A program made the translations under genes and the position numbers. Below the pieces are notes generated by a model. It was not told the origin of the DNA. It saw only the letters and a list, made by a program, of their open reading frames with translations, and ran no database searches. Of a stretch of DNA of 64,000 bases, positions 19,717-29,332 are shown piece by piece (the stretch's first letter is position 1; every line of letters starts with the position of its first letter). The stretch is taken from positions 1,384,001 through 1,448,000 of the forward strand of contig NZ_CP074436.1 of assembly GCF_016858305.2 (NCBI RefSeq), in the 5' to 3' direction. Origin of the DNA: Polaribacter sp. Q13 (lineage in GTDB: Bacteria; Bacteroidota; Bacteroidia; Flavobacteriales; Flavobacteriaceae).

Positions 19717-20829
19717 ATGATTACAAACCTAACAGACAAACAGAAAATAAACTGGGTAAGAATCCTTTCTATTCTTGCGGTTTTAGTGATTATGGTGTAC
19801 GCTCCAAAATTATGGGTCACCACAAAAGTGTTTCCTTTAATTCCGTTGTTCGATTGGCTACCAACATTTATTTATCCGTTCGATTATATTTTAGCCGGAT
19901 TCTTTTTCTTAATTCAGGTTGTCTACATTTTTCAGAATAAAAGATGGCAAGGTTTTACTGTTCTTGCACTCTATCTCTTTTTAGCTCTCGCAGATCAAAA
20001 TAGACTACAGCCTTACTTCTATCAAAGTTTCTTAACCATTTTTGCGATTGAAATTTTCAATAGAAAAGAAAATCCAAGAAAAATATTATATGCTATAATC
20101 CTTATCTTTTTTGCTACTTATTTTTGGAGCGGAATTCAGAAACTAAACGAAGCTTTTTATATACAATGGTTAAGCGCCATTAACAAACACTTTAGTTTTT
20201 TACCACAATGGTTTTTAGTTGCTTTTACATATATAGTACCTTGGTTAGAAGCTTTAATGGGTATTTTATTGTTGTTTAATAAGACAAGAAAATTTGGAGT
20301 CGTTTTTATTCTATGCATGCACGGAACAATTACTTTTCTATTATTCTATTTAGGATATGGTTATAATGTTGTCCCTTGGAATATTCAGAACATGTTAAGT
20401 GTTATTATCATTTTTTGGACTTTAAAAACAACAAATGCTTTAGAATTTTTCTTACAGTTTTTTAACAAACAAAAAATAGCTGTATTGGTTTTTACTATAA
20501 TTTTACCATTGGCGAATAATCTAACTGGTTTTTATGACAACCTGTTATCCTTCCATTTTTTTACAGCAGATTTAAAATATTACATTATCTATATTGATGA
20601 AGAGCTGCAAGAAAAACTACCGGAAAATGCTCAAAATTTTTATAGAACTTTTGAAGGAAAAACCTATATAAACGTCATAGAATGGTCTACAGACCAAAAC
20701 AAAGTTTTGTTTTATCCAGAAGATAGAGCCATAAAGTATTTAGATAATTATTTACGTTCCTTTGCGGAAGATCCAAATAAAGAAGGCTTAACGCAATTGG
20801 TAAACTATAACAATGTTATTAAGAAATAA
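19717..20829 (+). CDS. Polytopic membrane protein, HTTM/DoxX-like
   Basis: A 370-residue protein with about seven to eight hydrophobic segments (for example ILSILAVLVIMVYAPKLW, YILAGFFFLIQVVYIF and MLSVIIIFWTL) and a soluble C-terminal region of about 90 residues. The pattern SGIQKLNEAFY followed by YIVPWLEALMGILLLF and a histidine-containing helix (ILCMHGTITFLLFYL) resembles the HTTM domain of vitamin-K-dependent carboxylase-like proteins and DoxX-type proteins. I am unsure which. It follows the LRR gene by one base and ends at a convergent hairpin. Confidence 0.7.
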   Translation: MITNLTDKQKINWVRILSILAVLVIMVYAPKLWVTTKVFPLIPLFDWLPTFIYPFDYILAGFFFLIQVVYIFQNKRWQGFTVLALYLFLALADQNRLQPYFYQSFLTIFAIEIFNRKENPRKILYAIILIFFATYFWSGIQKLNEAFYIQWLSAINKHFSFLPQWFLVAFTYIVPWLEALMGILLLFNKTRKFGVVFILCMHGTITFLLFYLGYGYNVVPWNIQNMLSVIIIFWTLKTTNALEFFLQFFNKQKIAVLVFTIILPLANNLTGFYDNLLSFHFFTADLKYYIIYIDEELQEKLPENAQNFYRTFEGKTYINVIEWSTDQNKVLFYPEDRAIKYLDNYLRSFAEDPNKEGLTQLVNYNNVIKK

Positions 20830-20830
20830 A

Positions 20831-20862
20831 AAAGCCGTTTAAACTTTCATCTAAACGGCCTT
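20831..20862. terminator. Hairpin between convergent genes
   Basis: Stem GCCGTTTA / TAAACGGC with a ten-base loop, between the membrane-protein gene (plus) and the HmuY gene (minus). The A run on its left suits termination of the minus-strand gene; the T run on the right is weak. Confidence 0.5.
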
Positions 20863-20903
20863 TCCAACTAAAACTACAATCTAAAGATTGCTGAGGAACT
20901 ATA

Positions 20904-21986
20904 CTATTGCAATAAACTATATACAAATTCAGGATGCCCACGTTCTCTTGCTTCGTTTGTTAATGCTATAAATTTAAGTTTATACAAATTACCATCGATG
21001 TCATTTACAACATAAAATACATTGTCTTTTAAAGACGGTAAACTACCTGGTCCACCACCATTTCTCCAACTACTTCCAATACTTCGTTGGTCTGTTGTAA
21101 ATTTTGTTGCATCAACATCTGTTAAAGAAAAAGCATCATAAGTATATGCATCTACTTCTGTATCTATCATATAAACTTTAGCATCTGATTTTGTATTATT
21201 TGTTACATAATCTGGATAGACATAAGGCCCTGCATTAGGAATTAAGTTAGTGAAAATTGTAAAATTTAAATCCCATTCGTTTTTTAAAGGTTCTACACTA
21301 ACTTCATTTTCAGTATTAAAACTAAAAAAAGTAAAATGATATGCTTCATTTTTAGAAATAGAAATTTCTTTGTGTGTATTAGCATCTAAATCTGCATATT
21401 GTAAAAGATAATTGTCACCATCTTTTAAAATTCTAATTTTTTTCCAACCTCTAGCTTCTCCATTTGCAGAATAACTACCTATTGCAGGTGCAGTAGTATC
21501 TACTTCGTAACCAAGATTTATTAAATATACTTTGTTTTCAGAATCTATATCAGAAATTTCAGAAATCGCCGTTTCAAGAATATCTCCATTTGGAGCATCA
21601 ACAAAAGGAGCACTTTCATCTGTATACGTATTTGTTCTTACCAATGGTTGTAAATCGATTACTTCTTGATCGGAAGATTTAACTTCATCAATATTAGTAG
21701 TAGAAAGTGCTGCAGTTGCCATAGAAATTGATCCATTTAAGCTAACTCTAAATTCAGATCCCGAATAGAAACCTAAATCCCAAGAGCCTCTTTTTACAAC
21801 AGTAGTTGTATTTGTACTTAAATCTACATATACTTGATTTGGTTCATTGGGTCCACCAACTTCTGGTGAAACTGCTGCGCCATCTATTAATACAACTATT
21901 GGAGCTTGAGGTGTGTCTTCTGAACTACAACTTGTAAAAGAAAATACAACTGCACATAAAATAAAAGTTAAAAATTTATTAGTCAT
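20904..21986 (-). CDS. HmuY family haem-binding lipoprotein
   Basis: A 360-residue protein with a lipoprotein signal (LCAVVFSFTSC). The mature part has the HmuY fold signatures: a WDLGFYSGSEFRVSLNGS segment, a later YADLDANTHKEISISKNEAYHFTFFSF beta block of which only the pattern is telling, and WDLNFTIFTNLIP. HmuY proteins are surface haemophores that hand haem to the HmuR receptor, and the receptor gene lies 25 bp upstream in the same direction. Metal-binding histidines cannot be assigned confidently by eye. It is the last gene of a two-gene minus-strand unit. Confidence 0.88.
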   Translation of the reverse strand: MTNKFLTFILCAVVFSFTSCSSEDTPQAPIVVLIDGAAVSPEVGGPNEPNQVYVDLSTNTTTVVKRGSWDLGFYSGSEFRVSLNGSISMATAALSTTNIDEVKSSDQEVIDLQPLVRTNTYTDESAPFVDAPNGDILETAISEISDIDSENKVYLINLGYEVDTTAPAIGSYSANGEARGWKKIRILKDGDNYLLQYADLDANTHKEISISKNEAYHFTFFSFNTENEVSVEPLKNEWDLNFTIFTNLIPNAGPYVYPDYVTNNTKSDAKVYMIDTEVDAYTYDAFSLTDVDATKFTTDQRSIGSSWRNGGGPGSLPSLKDNVFYVVNDIDGNLYKLKFIALTNEARERGHPEFVYSLLQ

Positions 21987-22011
21987 GATTTTAATATTTG
22001 GTTATTAGTGT

Positions 22012-24141
22012 TTAAAAATTAAGATTATATAATAGTTTTAGGTAATAAGAGCGTCCGTAGCCTAATAACAAAGAATTGTTATTAGAAGCGTGTGCTACTC
22101 CGTTTGTACTTGCGTTACTCACATTTACATTGGTAACATCAAATAAGTTTCTTCCGCCTAAAGTGGCTTGAATTTTATTTTTAAGGAATGATTTTTTTAT
22201 AGAAGCATCTACCCAATTATAGGCACTTGTAGTCGATTTAGAAAAAATAGCATTCCCATTTTCATCTACTCCAGATGAAATATAGTTTTGCTGATTACCG
22301 TTGTGTTTAAACAACACTGTAAACGCCGTATTCCATTTTTTGATGTTATAATTGGCACTCGTATTTAATTGAAAAGAATATAAAAAATCGTTTTCTGCAT
22401 TTACTTCATTTGTTGCTATTCTAGAAGTTCCTTGTAAACTAGCACCTAAATTAAAAGTCCAATTGTCTTTTTTGATACTATTTTCAGAAGAAATTCCCCA
22501 TAATTTGTATGCATCAATATTAATGTACTGATATTGTAAAGGCGTCGGATTTACAATTGCCAAATCTATTTTATCAGCAACATCTAAATAGCTTAATTTT
22601 AATGTATTTAACAGAGAAAACTCATTTATATAACTGTATTTTTTTAGGTTGATAAACGCAGTAAATCCGTTTTCTGGATTCAGGTTTTCATTCCCTCTTA
22701 CATCGTGGTTAGAATTAACAAAATAATAATACAATTCCTCGAAATTTGGAGTTCTATATGAAGTTCCAATATTACCACGTAATTCAAATCCATTATTCAT
22801 TAAATAACGTGCACTTAGAGAAGCCAATAATTTAGATTTGAATAAGGAATTATACTCGTACCGTACACCAGGTCTTAACGTAAAAGCATCAGAAAATTTT
22901 AGTTCAGACGAGGTATAAAAAGCATAATTGTTCTGAGATTGAGTTTTATCTAGCTGTGTAACATCACCAGAAGCTTGTGTATCAAAACCATTTATAAACC
23001 TTGTTTCATATCCTAACTGAAAGTTTAAAAAATCACTTTTAACCAAATTATTGATGCTTCCTTTAGAAAAGAAAACTTTACTAGATTGATAAACTTCATC
23101 AGTTTCATCACTTATTTCTGTACTTAAAATGTAATAGTTAAACTCGTTTAAATAACGCTTTTGTTGCTGATAAGAAACTGAAGCACTGTAATTAGCTCCA
23201 GAATTTAAACTTCCTATAAGGTTTACATTATTTACATATCTATGTGTTCTAAAAATTTTATCCGTTGCAGACGGATTACTCGTTTGTGCTTGTGTATCTA
23301 TATTGGCTCTCACAGCAGCATCGTAATAATTTATAGTTTCATTAAAGTATTCGAACTTATAAAATAGTTGAAAATTTTGTTTCTTATATTGTACAAAAGC
23401 AGTGGAATTAAATTGCTCTTTTGGCAACCAATCGTACCCTCTGAAACCATCGTTTTGATAATAACTTTTTCCTTGCCTTTCATTGTAAAAACCTGCAAAC
23501 TGATTGCGATTTACACCAATTCTAGCAAACCAATTTTCATTAATATTATGTCCAATATTTAATGCCTGTATATGCCTACCTTCATCAAACCAAGCATACT
23601 CATCACTCACGGTTTCTTCTTGTAAAGAAGCTTTAATATTCCACTTATTTTTAATGGATTTCTTGGTAATAATATTTATAACTCCAGATACAGCATTTGC
23701 TCCGTACTCTACGCCCATCGCACCTTCTACAATTTCAATTTGCTCAACATCGTCTAAATTAATTTGTGTTAAATCAATATTATTACCTAAACCGTTATCA
23801 CTTACTAACGGAATATTATCAACCAAAATATTAAAATACTGGGCATCTAATCCGAAGAAAGAAATGGTAGATTTTCCTGTTTGAGAACTAGGTGTAATCG
23901 TTAAGTTTAAATTAAAATTTAATAAATCTGCTAAATTATTTGCTGCCTGATTTTCTATTTGCGCTCTTTTAATAATAGTTACGTTATGTACCGATTTTTT
24001 AACAGATTGAGCATTGTACTGCCCCGTAACCACAACTTCATCTAAAACAGTAATTCTTGTAGCATCTTTTTTTATATTCTGACTAAAAGTAGCCATTGAA
24101 AATATTAGTAATACAATTGCGATTTCTTTATTTAGAAACAT
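22012..24141 (-). CDS. TonB-dependent receptor, haem/iron type (HmuR-like)
   Basis: A 709-residue outer-membrane receptor. The signal peptide is followed by a short extension, a TonB-box-like DEVVVTGQYNAQ and the plug domain (NLADLLNFNLNLTITPSS, QIEIVEGAMGVEYGANAVSG, VINIITKK). The rest is a 22-strand-type barrel, with RTPNFEELYYYF and NENLNPENGF in the region where haem receptors carry FRAP/NPNL motifs; the match is partial. It ends in aromatic YYLKLLYNLNF for BAM recognition. It is expressed with the HmuY gene and is divergent from the DUF6607 operon, so haem is the likely ligand. Confidence 0.9.
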   Translation of the reverse strand: MFLNKEIAIVLLIFSMATFSQNIKKDATRITVLDEVVVTGQYNAQSVKKSVHNVTIIKRAQIENQAANNLADLLNFNLNLTITPSSQTGKSTISFFGLDAQYFNILVDNIPLVSDNGLGNNIDLTQINLDDVEQIEIVEGAMGVEYGANAVSGVINIITKKSIKNKWNIKASLQEETVSDEYAWFDEGRHIQALNIGHNINENWFARIGVNRNQFAGFYNERQGKSYYQNDGFRGYDWLPKEQFNSTAFVQYKKQNFQLFYKFEYFNETINYYDAAVRANIDTQAQTSNPSATDKIFRTHRYVNNVNLIGSLNSGANYSASVSYQQQKRYLNEFNYYILSTEISDETDEVYQSSKVFFSKGSINNLVKSDFLNFQLGYETRFINGFDTQASGDVTQLDKTQSQNNYAFYTSSELKFSDAFTLRPGVRYEYNSLFKSKLLASLSARYLMNNGFELRGNIGTSYRTPNFEELYYYFVNSNHDVRGNENLNPENGFTAFINLKKYSYINEFSLLNTLKLSYLDVADKIDLAIVNPTPLQYQYINIDAYKLWGISSENSIKKDNWTFNLGASLQGTSRIATNEVNAENDFLYSFQLNTSANYNIKKWNTAFTVLFKHNGNQQNYISSGVDENGNAIFSKSTTSAYNWVDASIKKSFLKNKIQATLGGRNLFDVTNVNVSNASTNGVAHASNNNSLLLGYGRSYYLKLLYNLNF

Positions 24142-24239
24142 TCTTAATAATTTTCTGCAAATATATGTTCTTATTTTAATTCAATCTAAATAAATTTTAT
24201 ATTTTTGTCGAAATTAAAAACCAAACAAAAAGAATAAAA

Positions 24240-25139
24240 ATGAATAAATTACTATTAAGCACACTACTACTTCTTTTGTCAATTTCGATGAATGCACAAA
24301 GCAAAAAAACAAAAGATAAAAACGCCATAAGAAAAATGTGTGGTTGTTATGAGGTTACTTTTAACTTTACAGAAACTTTTAATTATAGTAAAGATGAAAA
24401 CTACAAACCTTCTAAAACTAAAGTTGATAAAGGTTTAGAGTGGGCAACATTGGTTGAAGATGGAAACAATAAAATATCAATTCAGCATTTACTACAAGTT
24501 GGTAATCCTGCAGAACCGATGATTATAAAACATTGGCGACAAGATTGGGAATATCAAAACAAAGATTTTTACACGTACAACGGTGATAATAACTGGACTT
24601 TTGAGCAGAAAAGCAAAAAAGATGTAAAAGGTCAGTGGACACAAAAAGTATATCAAGTAGATGATAGTCCGCGTTACGAAGGATCCGGAACTTGGGTTCA
24701 TGTAGACGGAAAAAGCTACTGGGAAAACGAAACAACAGCTCCTTTACCAAGAAGAGAATACACTAAAAGAAGCGATTACAACATTACTTTAAGAGGGAAT
24801 AGACATGAAATTACAAGCTATGGTTGGGTTCATGACCAAAACAATAGTAAAATAATTCGCGAAGCCGGAAAAGAAGACTTTGTTTTAGCTAAAGAAAAAG
24901 GATATAACACTTACGTAAAAGTAGCTGATAACAGATGTAAAGCAGCAGCAGATTGGTGGACAACAAACACTAATAAATGGCAATTGGTAAGAAATAAATG
25001 GAATGAAGTTTATGGTAGAAATAAAGATTTATCCTTAGAAACTAAAGTAGATAATAAACCATTGTACAAGTTTTTATTTTCTGATAAAATAACAGAAGAG
25101 AAAGAAATGAATGCAATAATTGAATCATTTGTAAAATAA
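24240..25139 (+). CDS. DUF6607 family secreted protein
   Basis: A 299-residue protein with a signal peptide (LLSTLLLLLSISMNAQ). The family pattern is clear: KNAIRKMCGCYEVTFNFTETF near the N-terminus, IKHWRQDWEYQ, and SPRYEGSGTWVHVDGKSYWE. The two cysteines of MCGCYEV are a noticeable conserved pair. Its function is not established; in Flavobacteria it is found next to HmuY/receptor genes, so a role in haem uptake or processing in the periplasm is inferred. It is first gene of a five-gene operon. A TATTTTTG -7 box lies about 35 bp upstream, but its -33 partner is weak. Confidence 0.85.
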   Translation: MNKLLLSTLLLLLSISMNAQSKKTKDKNAIRKMCGCYEVTFNFTETFNYSKDENYKPSKTKVDKGLEWATLVEDGNNKISIQHLLQVGNPAEPMIIKHWRQDWEYQNKDFYTYNGDNNWTFEQKSKKDVKGQWTQKVYQVDDSPRYEGSGTWVHVDGKSYWENETTAPLPRREYTKRSDYNITLRGNRHEITSYGWVHDQNNSKIIREAGKEDFVLAKEKGYNTYVKVADNRCKAAADWWTTNTNKWQLVRNKWNEVYGRNKDLSLETKVDNKPLYKFLFSDKITEEKEMNAIIESFVK

Positions 25140-25144
25140 TAAGA

Positions 25145-26617
25145 ATGAAAAAAATACATAGAATATCAATACTATTTTTACTAATAAGTATTACATTATC
25201 AGCACAAAAATCAAATATTTTTCATGAGAGAAGCTTTTGGGAAACAAACCCTAATATTGCTATTATAGACCAAAAAATTGCTGATGGAAATGACGTTTCT
25301 GCATCCAATAAAAATGCATTTGATGCTGTTGTATATGCTATTTTAAGCAAAACAAATAATAAAACAATTGAATACCTTTTAACTAAAAAAGGAAACGATG
25401 TCAATAAAAAAACACACGATGGACGAACTTATATTTTTTGGGCTGCTTATACGAACAACTTAAAAATTATGAAACATGTTATTGCTAAAGGAGCAAAAAC
25501 TGATATTGTTGATACCCATGGTAACACTTTTTTAAATTTTGCCGCTTCCGCTGGTCAGTTAGATATAGCATTGTATAAATACAGTTTTAGTGTTGGTGCA
25601 GACATTACTAAAGAGAAAAACCATGACGGCGCAAATGCTTTATTATTAGTAGCTCCTCATTTAAAAGATTTTAACTTGGTTGCATACCTTACCACAAAAG
25701 GAGCTACTTTAAACGATAAAGATGCCAACGGAAACGGGTTGTTTGAATATGCTGCCAAAGGAGGAAATACACAGTTCTTCAAAATCCTTTTAGATAAAGG
25801 AATTAACACCGGAAAGAATGCGATGTTATTTGCTGCACAAGGCTCTAGAAGAAGTCAAAATAAATTAGAAACGTATCAATTTTTAGAAAAAAATGGTATA
25901 AAACCAAATGTTGTTGATGACAATAATAGAAATCCGCTTCATTTTATTGCTAGAAATAATAAGGATCTTGCCGTTTTTAATTACTTTATAAATAAAGGGG
26001 TTTCTACTAATTTACAAGATAAAGAAGGCAATTCTCCTTTTATGAATGCTGCCAATAGCAACACTTTAAAAGTTGTAAAATTATTAGCTAAGGATGTAAA
26101 AAACATCAACCTAAAAAATAACGATGGGCGTTCTGCATTAACAAACGCAGTGAACAGAAATTCTGCAGACGTTATTACCTATTTATTAGAAAAAGGTGCA
26201 GATATTAACACAACGGATAAAGATGGTAATACATTATCGTACTATTTGTTGAATAATTTTAAAGTGAATAAGCCAGAAATTTTTGACGCTAAATTAAACC
26301 TATTAGAGAAAAATGGATTGGTTCTAAATCAACTTCAAAATTCTGGAAATACTTTATTACATATTGCTGCTCAAGAAAATAATTTGCCTTTATTAAAAAA
26401 ACTAGCGCCTTTCAATATTGATGTAAATACACTAAATAAAGAAAACTTATCTGCGCTACAAATTGCAATTATGAAAGCAAAAAATACCGAAACCATTAAA
26501 TATTTACTAAGTATTGGTGCTAACAAAAATGTAAAAACAGATTTTGATGAATCTATTTTTGATTTAGCTTCAGAAAACGAATTATTAAATACACAAAACA
26601 TCAACTTTTTAAAATAA
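25145..26617 (+). CDS. Secreted ankyrin-repeat protein
   Basis: A 490-residue protein with a signal peptide (ISILFLLISITLSAQ) and about ten to twelve ankyrin repeats from residue 50 to the end, recognisable by DGRTYIFWAAYTNNLKIMKH, GNTLLHIAAQENNLPLLKKL and GRSALTNAVNRNSADVITYL. Ankyrin repeats bind proteins; an exported one in this locus probably acts in the periplasm or at the cell surface as a partner of the haem system. The gene starts five bases after the DUF6607 gene and precedes the DUF2271 gene by 12 bp. Confidence 0.9.
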   Translation: MKKIHRISILFLLISITLSAQKSNIFHERSFWETNPNIAIIDQKIADGNDVSASNKNAFDAVVYAILSKTNNKTIEYLLTKKGNDVNKKTHDGRTYIFWAAYTNNLKIMKHVIAKGAKTDIVDTHGNTFLNFAASAGQLDIALYKYSFSVGADITKEKNHDGANALLLVAPHLKDFNLVAYLTTKGATLNDKDANGNGLFEYAAKGGNTQFFKILLDKGINTGKNAMLFAAQGSRRSQNKLETYQFLEKNGIKPNVVDDNNRNPLHFIARNNKDLAVFNYFINKGVSTNLQDKEGNSPFMNAANSNTLKVVKLLAKDVKNINLKNNDGRSALTNAVNRNSADVITYLLEKGADINTTDKDGNTLSYYLLNNFKVNKPEIFDAKLNLLEKNGLVLNQLQNSGNTLLHIAAQENNLPLLKKLAPFNIDVNTLNKENLSALQIAIMKAKNTETIKYLLSIGANKNVKTDFDESIFDLASENELLNTQNINFLK

Positions 26618-26629
26618 GACCCTAGAACA

Positions 26630-27121
26630 ATGATTAAAAAAATCTTACTTATTATTCCAATATTTTTATTGGCAGTAACAGCTTTATTCAGCTTTAAGAA
26701 AGCAAGTGAAAGTACTCCATACAAATGTATGATTCAGATGAAAAATTACACTGGCGAAGGTGCTTATGTTGTGGTTTCATTATTAAACCCAAAAGGCGAA
26801 TATGAAGAAACTTTGTACGTGCAAGGTGATGATGATGAATGGTATTTTGACATTACAGAATGGTGGAATTTTCAAGGTAAAAAAAGAGCCGAAATTGATG
26901 CAATTACAGGAGCTACCATTAGCGGCGGTCAGCGTACAATTAGCGTAATTAGAATTGATAAAGATAAAATAGACAAAGGCTATAAAATTCGTTTTGAAAC
27001 GGCCGTGGAAGATCAAAAATATCATAAAGATGATGTAGAATTTGAACTTACAACAGACAACTTAAAATCTAAAATTGAAGGTAAAGGATTTATCCGTTAC
27101 GTAAGAATGTTAGCACAATAA
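26630..27121 (+). CDS. DUF2271 domain secreted or membrane-anchored protein with flavinylation-like motif
   Basis: A 163-residue protein with one N-terminal hydrophobic segment (ILLIIPIFLLAVTALF) that may be a signal peptide or anchor. The rest is a compact beta domain with aspartate and tryptophan-rich DDDEWYFDITEWWN, then DAITGATISGGQRTI at residues 90-104. DUF2271 proteins accompany PepSY-domain membrane reductases, as here. The DxxTGAT sequence resembles the DxxSGAT sites where ApbE attaches FMN; whether this protein is flavinylated is inference. Spacing of 10-12 bp to both neighbours supports one operon. Confidence 0.8.
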   Translation: MIKKILLIIPIFLLAVTALFSFKKASESTPYKCMIQMKNYTGEGAYVVVSLLNPKGEYEETLYVQGDDDEWYFDITEWWNFQGKKRAEIDAITGATISGGQRTISVIRIDKDKIDKGYKIRFETAVEDQKYHKDDVEFELTTDNLKSKIEGKGFIRYVRMLAQ

Positions 27122-27131
27122 AATAAACTGA

Positions 27132-29321
27132 ATGACAATTTCTATTTGGAGATATAGCCACTTAACCCTGGCTATATCTACTGCTTTATTTATTATAATT
27201 GCTTCTGTAACCGGAATTATATTAGCTTTTGAACCAATATCCGACAAATTAAATTCGTTTGATGTTGTTGCTACAAGTGACGTTTCTGTTGCAGAAACAA
27301 TTAACATATTACAACAAAAATACAATGAAGTAATCACCATAGAAGTAGATGAGAATGATTTTGTATCTGCTAATGTTATTTTAGAAAACGGTAAAAGTGC
27401 TACCTTTTACATCAACCCAAAAACAGGTGAAAAAATTGGCGAAATCATAAAGAAAAAACCAATTTATGAGTTTGCAACAAACTTACATCGTTCGCTTTTC
27501 TTAAAATCCACGGGGAGAATTATTATCGGTATTGTCTCTTTTTTACTGTTCTTAATTTCCGTAACCGGCATTATATTAATCACAAAAAGACAAGGTGGTG
27601 TTTCTAAGTTTTTCTCTAAAATTATTAAAGAAGATTTTAATCAATATTATCATATAATTATTGGTAGATATACTTTAATTCCTATTATCATTATTACCAT
27701 AACCGGAGTTTATTTATCGTTAGAAAAGTTTTCTTTATTACCTAAAGACAAAAGTAAACATGTAGCAATTTCATCAACAAAAAAGATAGAAAACAATGCT
27801 GATTCTAAATTCTTTACATCCACCAAATTAGACCAAGTTAAAAAAATAGAGTTCCCTTTTTCTTCAGATAAAGAAGATTATTTCTATATAAAACTTACAA
27901 ATAAAGAAGCTGCTGTAAATCAAATTACCGGGCAAATAATCAGTTTAAAAAAACAACCTCTAGTTACTTTTGGTTCTTATTATAGTTTATTACTTCATAC
28001 AGGTAAAGGATCTATTTTATGGTCTACTGTCTTGTTATTATCTTGCTTTGCTATTTTATTCTTTATTTTTTCGGGGTTTTCTATGACCCTCAAAAGAAGA
28101 AAGAAAACCACGTTGATAAAAAACAAATACAATAAAGATAATGCTGAATTTATTATTCTTGTGGGTTCCGAAACCGGAAGTACATTTAACTTTGCTTCTG
28201 CTTTCTACAAAGCATTAATAGCAAATGGTAAAACCGTTTTTTTATCAGAATTAAACGCATATACAACGTATAAAAATGCAAAAAACATTATTGTATTTGC
28301 CGCTACTTATGGTGAAGGAGAGGCTCCTATAAATGCCAATAAATTCGTTAAAAAGATTGAAAAAACACCTCAAAAAAATAGTTTAAATTTTTCTGTAGTT
28401 GGTTTTGGCTCTAAAGAATATACACAGTACTGTAAGTTTGCAATTTTAGTGCAAGCTAGCCTACAATTAAAAGATAAATTTATCCCGGTTTTACCACTTT
28501 TTAAAGTGAATAATCAGTCTTTTTCTGATTTTAATCAATGGTTAAAAGAATGGAATACTTTTTATAATACGGAACTCACTATTTCTAAAGAAAGTCTTTT
28601 AAGTACAAATAAAGAGCAAGAATTTACAGTGATAACCAAAACAGACATTAATGTTGATGACACTTTTTTAATTGCATTAAAACCGAATAAAAAATCGAAA
28701 TTCCAATCTGGAGACTTACTTGCTATCACTCCAAAAGATGAAACAAGAAGCCGCTTATACTCTATTGCTAAAATTGACGATACAATTCTGCTAAGTATTA
28801 AAAAACATGAATTCGGACTTTGTTCTACCTATTTTAATAGTTTACAAAAAGGTAATAAAATGGTTGCTAACATTCAAAAGAATGCGGCATTTCATCTTCC
28901 TAAGAAAACAAAAGAAGTTGTTTTAATTGCCAACGGAACCGGAATTGCTCCCTTTTTAGGAATGATTCATCAAAAGAAATCTAAAACAAAAGTTCATTTA
29001 TTTTGGGGAGGAAGAACAAAAGAATCTTTTGAAATCTATAAAAAAAATATAAATACTGCTTTAAACAATAATACACTTCATTCCTTTTATGCTGCCTATT
29101 CTCAAGAAGGAAAAGAGAAAAAATACGTTCAAGATGTATTAATTAATCACTCAAAATTAATTGCAGATACTTTAAATAATGGAAATATAATTATGCTTTG
29201 CGGATCTATTTCCATGCAAAAAGGTGTAACTAAAGTATTAGAAGAAATATCTAAAACACACTTGCAATCTTCATTACATAAATTTGAAGAAAACAATCAA
29301 ATAAAAACTGACTGTTACTAA
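27132..29321 (+). CDS. PepSY-TM / flavodoxin / FNR fusion membrane reductase
   Basis: A 729-residue inner-membrane flavoprotein. Transmembrane segments lie near residues 12-34, 125-150, 180-203 and 295-320, with a PepSY domain after the first. Histidines in NLHRSLFLKSTGR, QYYHIIIGRY and LLHTGKGS are placed to ligate haem. A cytoplasmic flavodoxin domain (ILVGSETGSTFNFASAF, FAATYGEGEAPIN) is followed by an FNR-type reductase (RSRLYSIAKI for FAD, ANGTGIAPFLGM and IMLCGSISMQKGV for NADPH). The order matches sulfite-reductase flavoprotein-like PepSY proteins. It probably passes NADPH electrons across the membrane for iron or haem reduction. Confidence 0.92.
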   Translation: MTISIWRYSHLTLAISTALFIIIASVTGIILAFEPISDKLNSFDVVATSDVSVAETINILQQKYNEVITIEVDENDFVSANVILENGKSATFYINPKTGEKIGEIIKKKPIYEFATNLHRSLFLKSTGRIIIGIVSFLLFLISVTGIILITKRQGGVSKFFSKIIKEDFNQYYHIIIGRYTLIPIIIITITGVYLSLEKFSLLPKDKSKHVAISSTKKIENNADSKFFTSTKLDQVKKIEFPFSSDKEDYFYIKLTNKEAAVNQITGQIISLKKQPLVTFGSYYSLLLHTGKGSILWSTVLLLSCFAILFFIFSGFSMTLKRRKKTTLIKNKYNKDNAEFIILVGSETGSTFNFASAFYKALIANGKTVFLSELNAYTTYKNAKNIIVFAATYGEGEAPINANKFVKKIEKTPQKNSLNFSVVGFGSKEYTQYCKFAILVQASLQLKDKFIPVLPLFKVNNQSFSDFNQWLKEWNTFYNTELTISKESLLSTNKEQEFTVITKTDINVDDTFLIALKPNKKSKFQSGDLLAITPKDETRSRLYSIAKIDDTILLSIKKHEFGLCSTYFNSLQKGNKMVANIQKNAAFHLPKKTKEVVLIANGTGIAPFLGMIHQKKSKTKVHLFWGGRTKESFEIYKKNINTALNNNTLHSFYAAYSQEGKEKKYVQDVLINHSKLIADTLNNGNIIMLCGSISMQKGVTKVLEEISKTHLQSSLHKFEENNQIKTDCY

Positions 29322-29332
29322 AAATTAAAACA

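Noticed and set aside
23504..23884. 126-codon plus-strand frame inside the haem receptor gene
   Set aside because: It is a shadow of the receptor's plug and barrel region on the opposite strand.
26630..27121. Calling the DUF2271 protein an FMN-binding RnfG/NqrC domain
   Set aside because: Only the DAITGAT stretch resembles those proteins; the rest does not follow the FMN_bind fold pattern, so only the motif similarity is reported.
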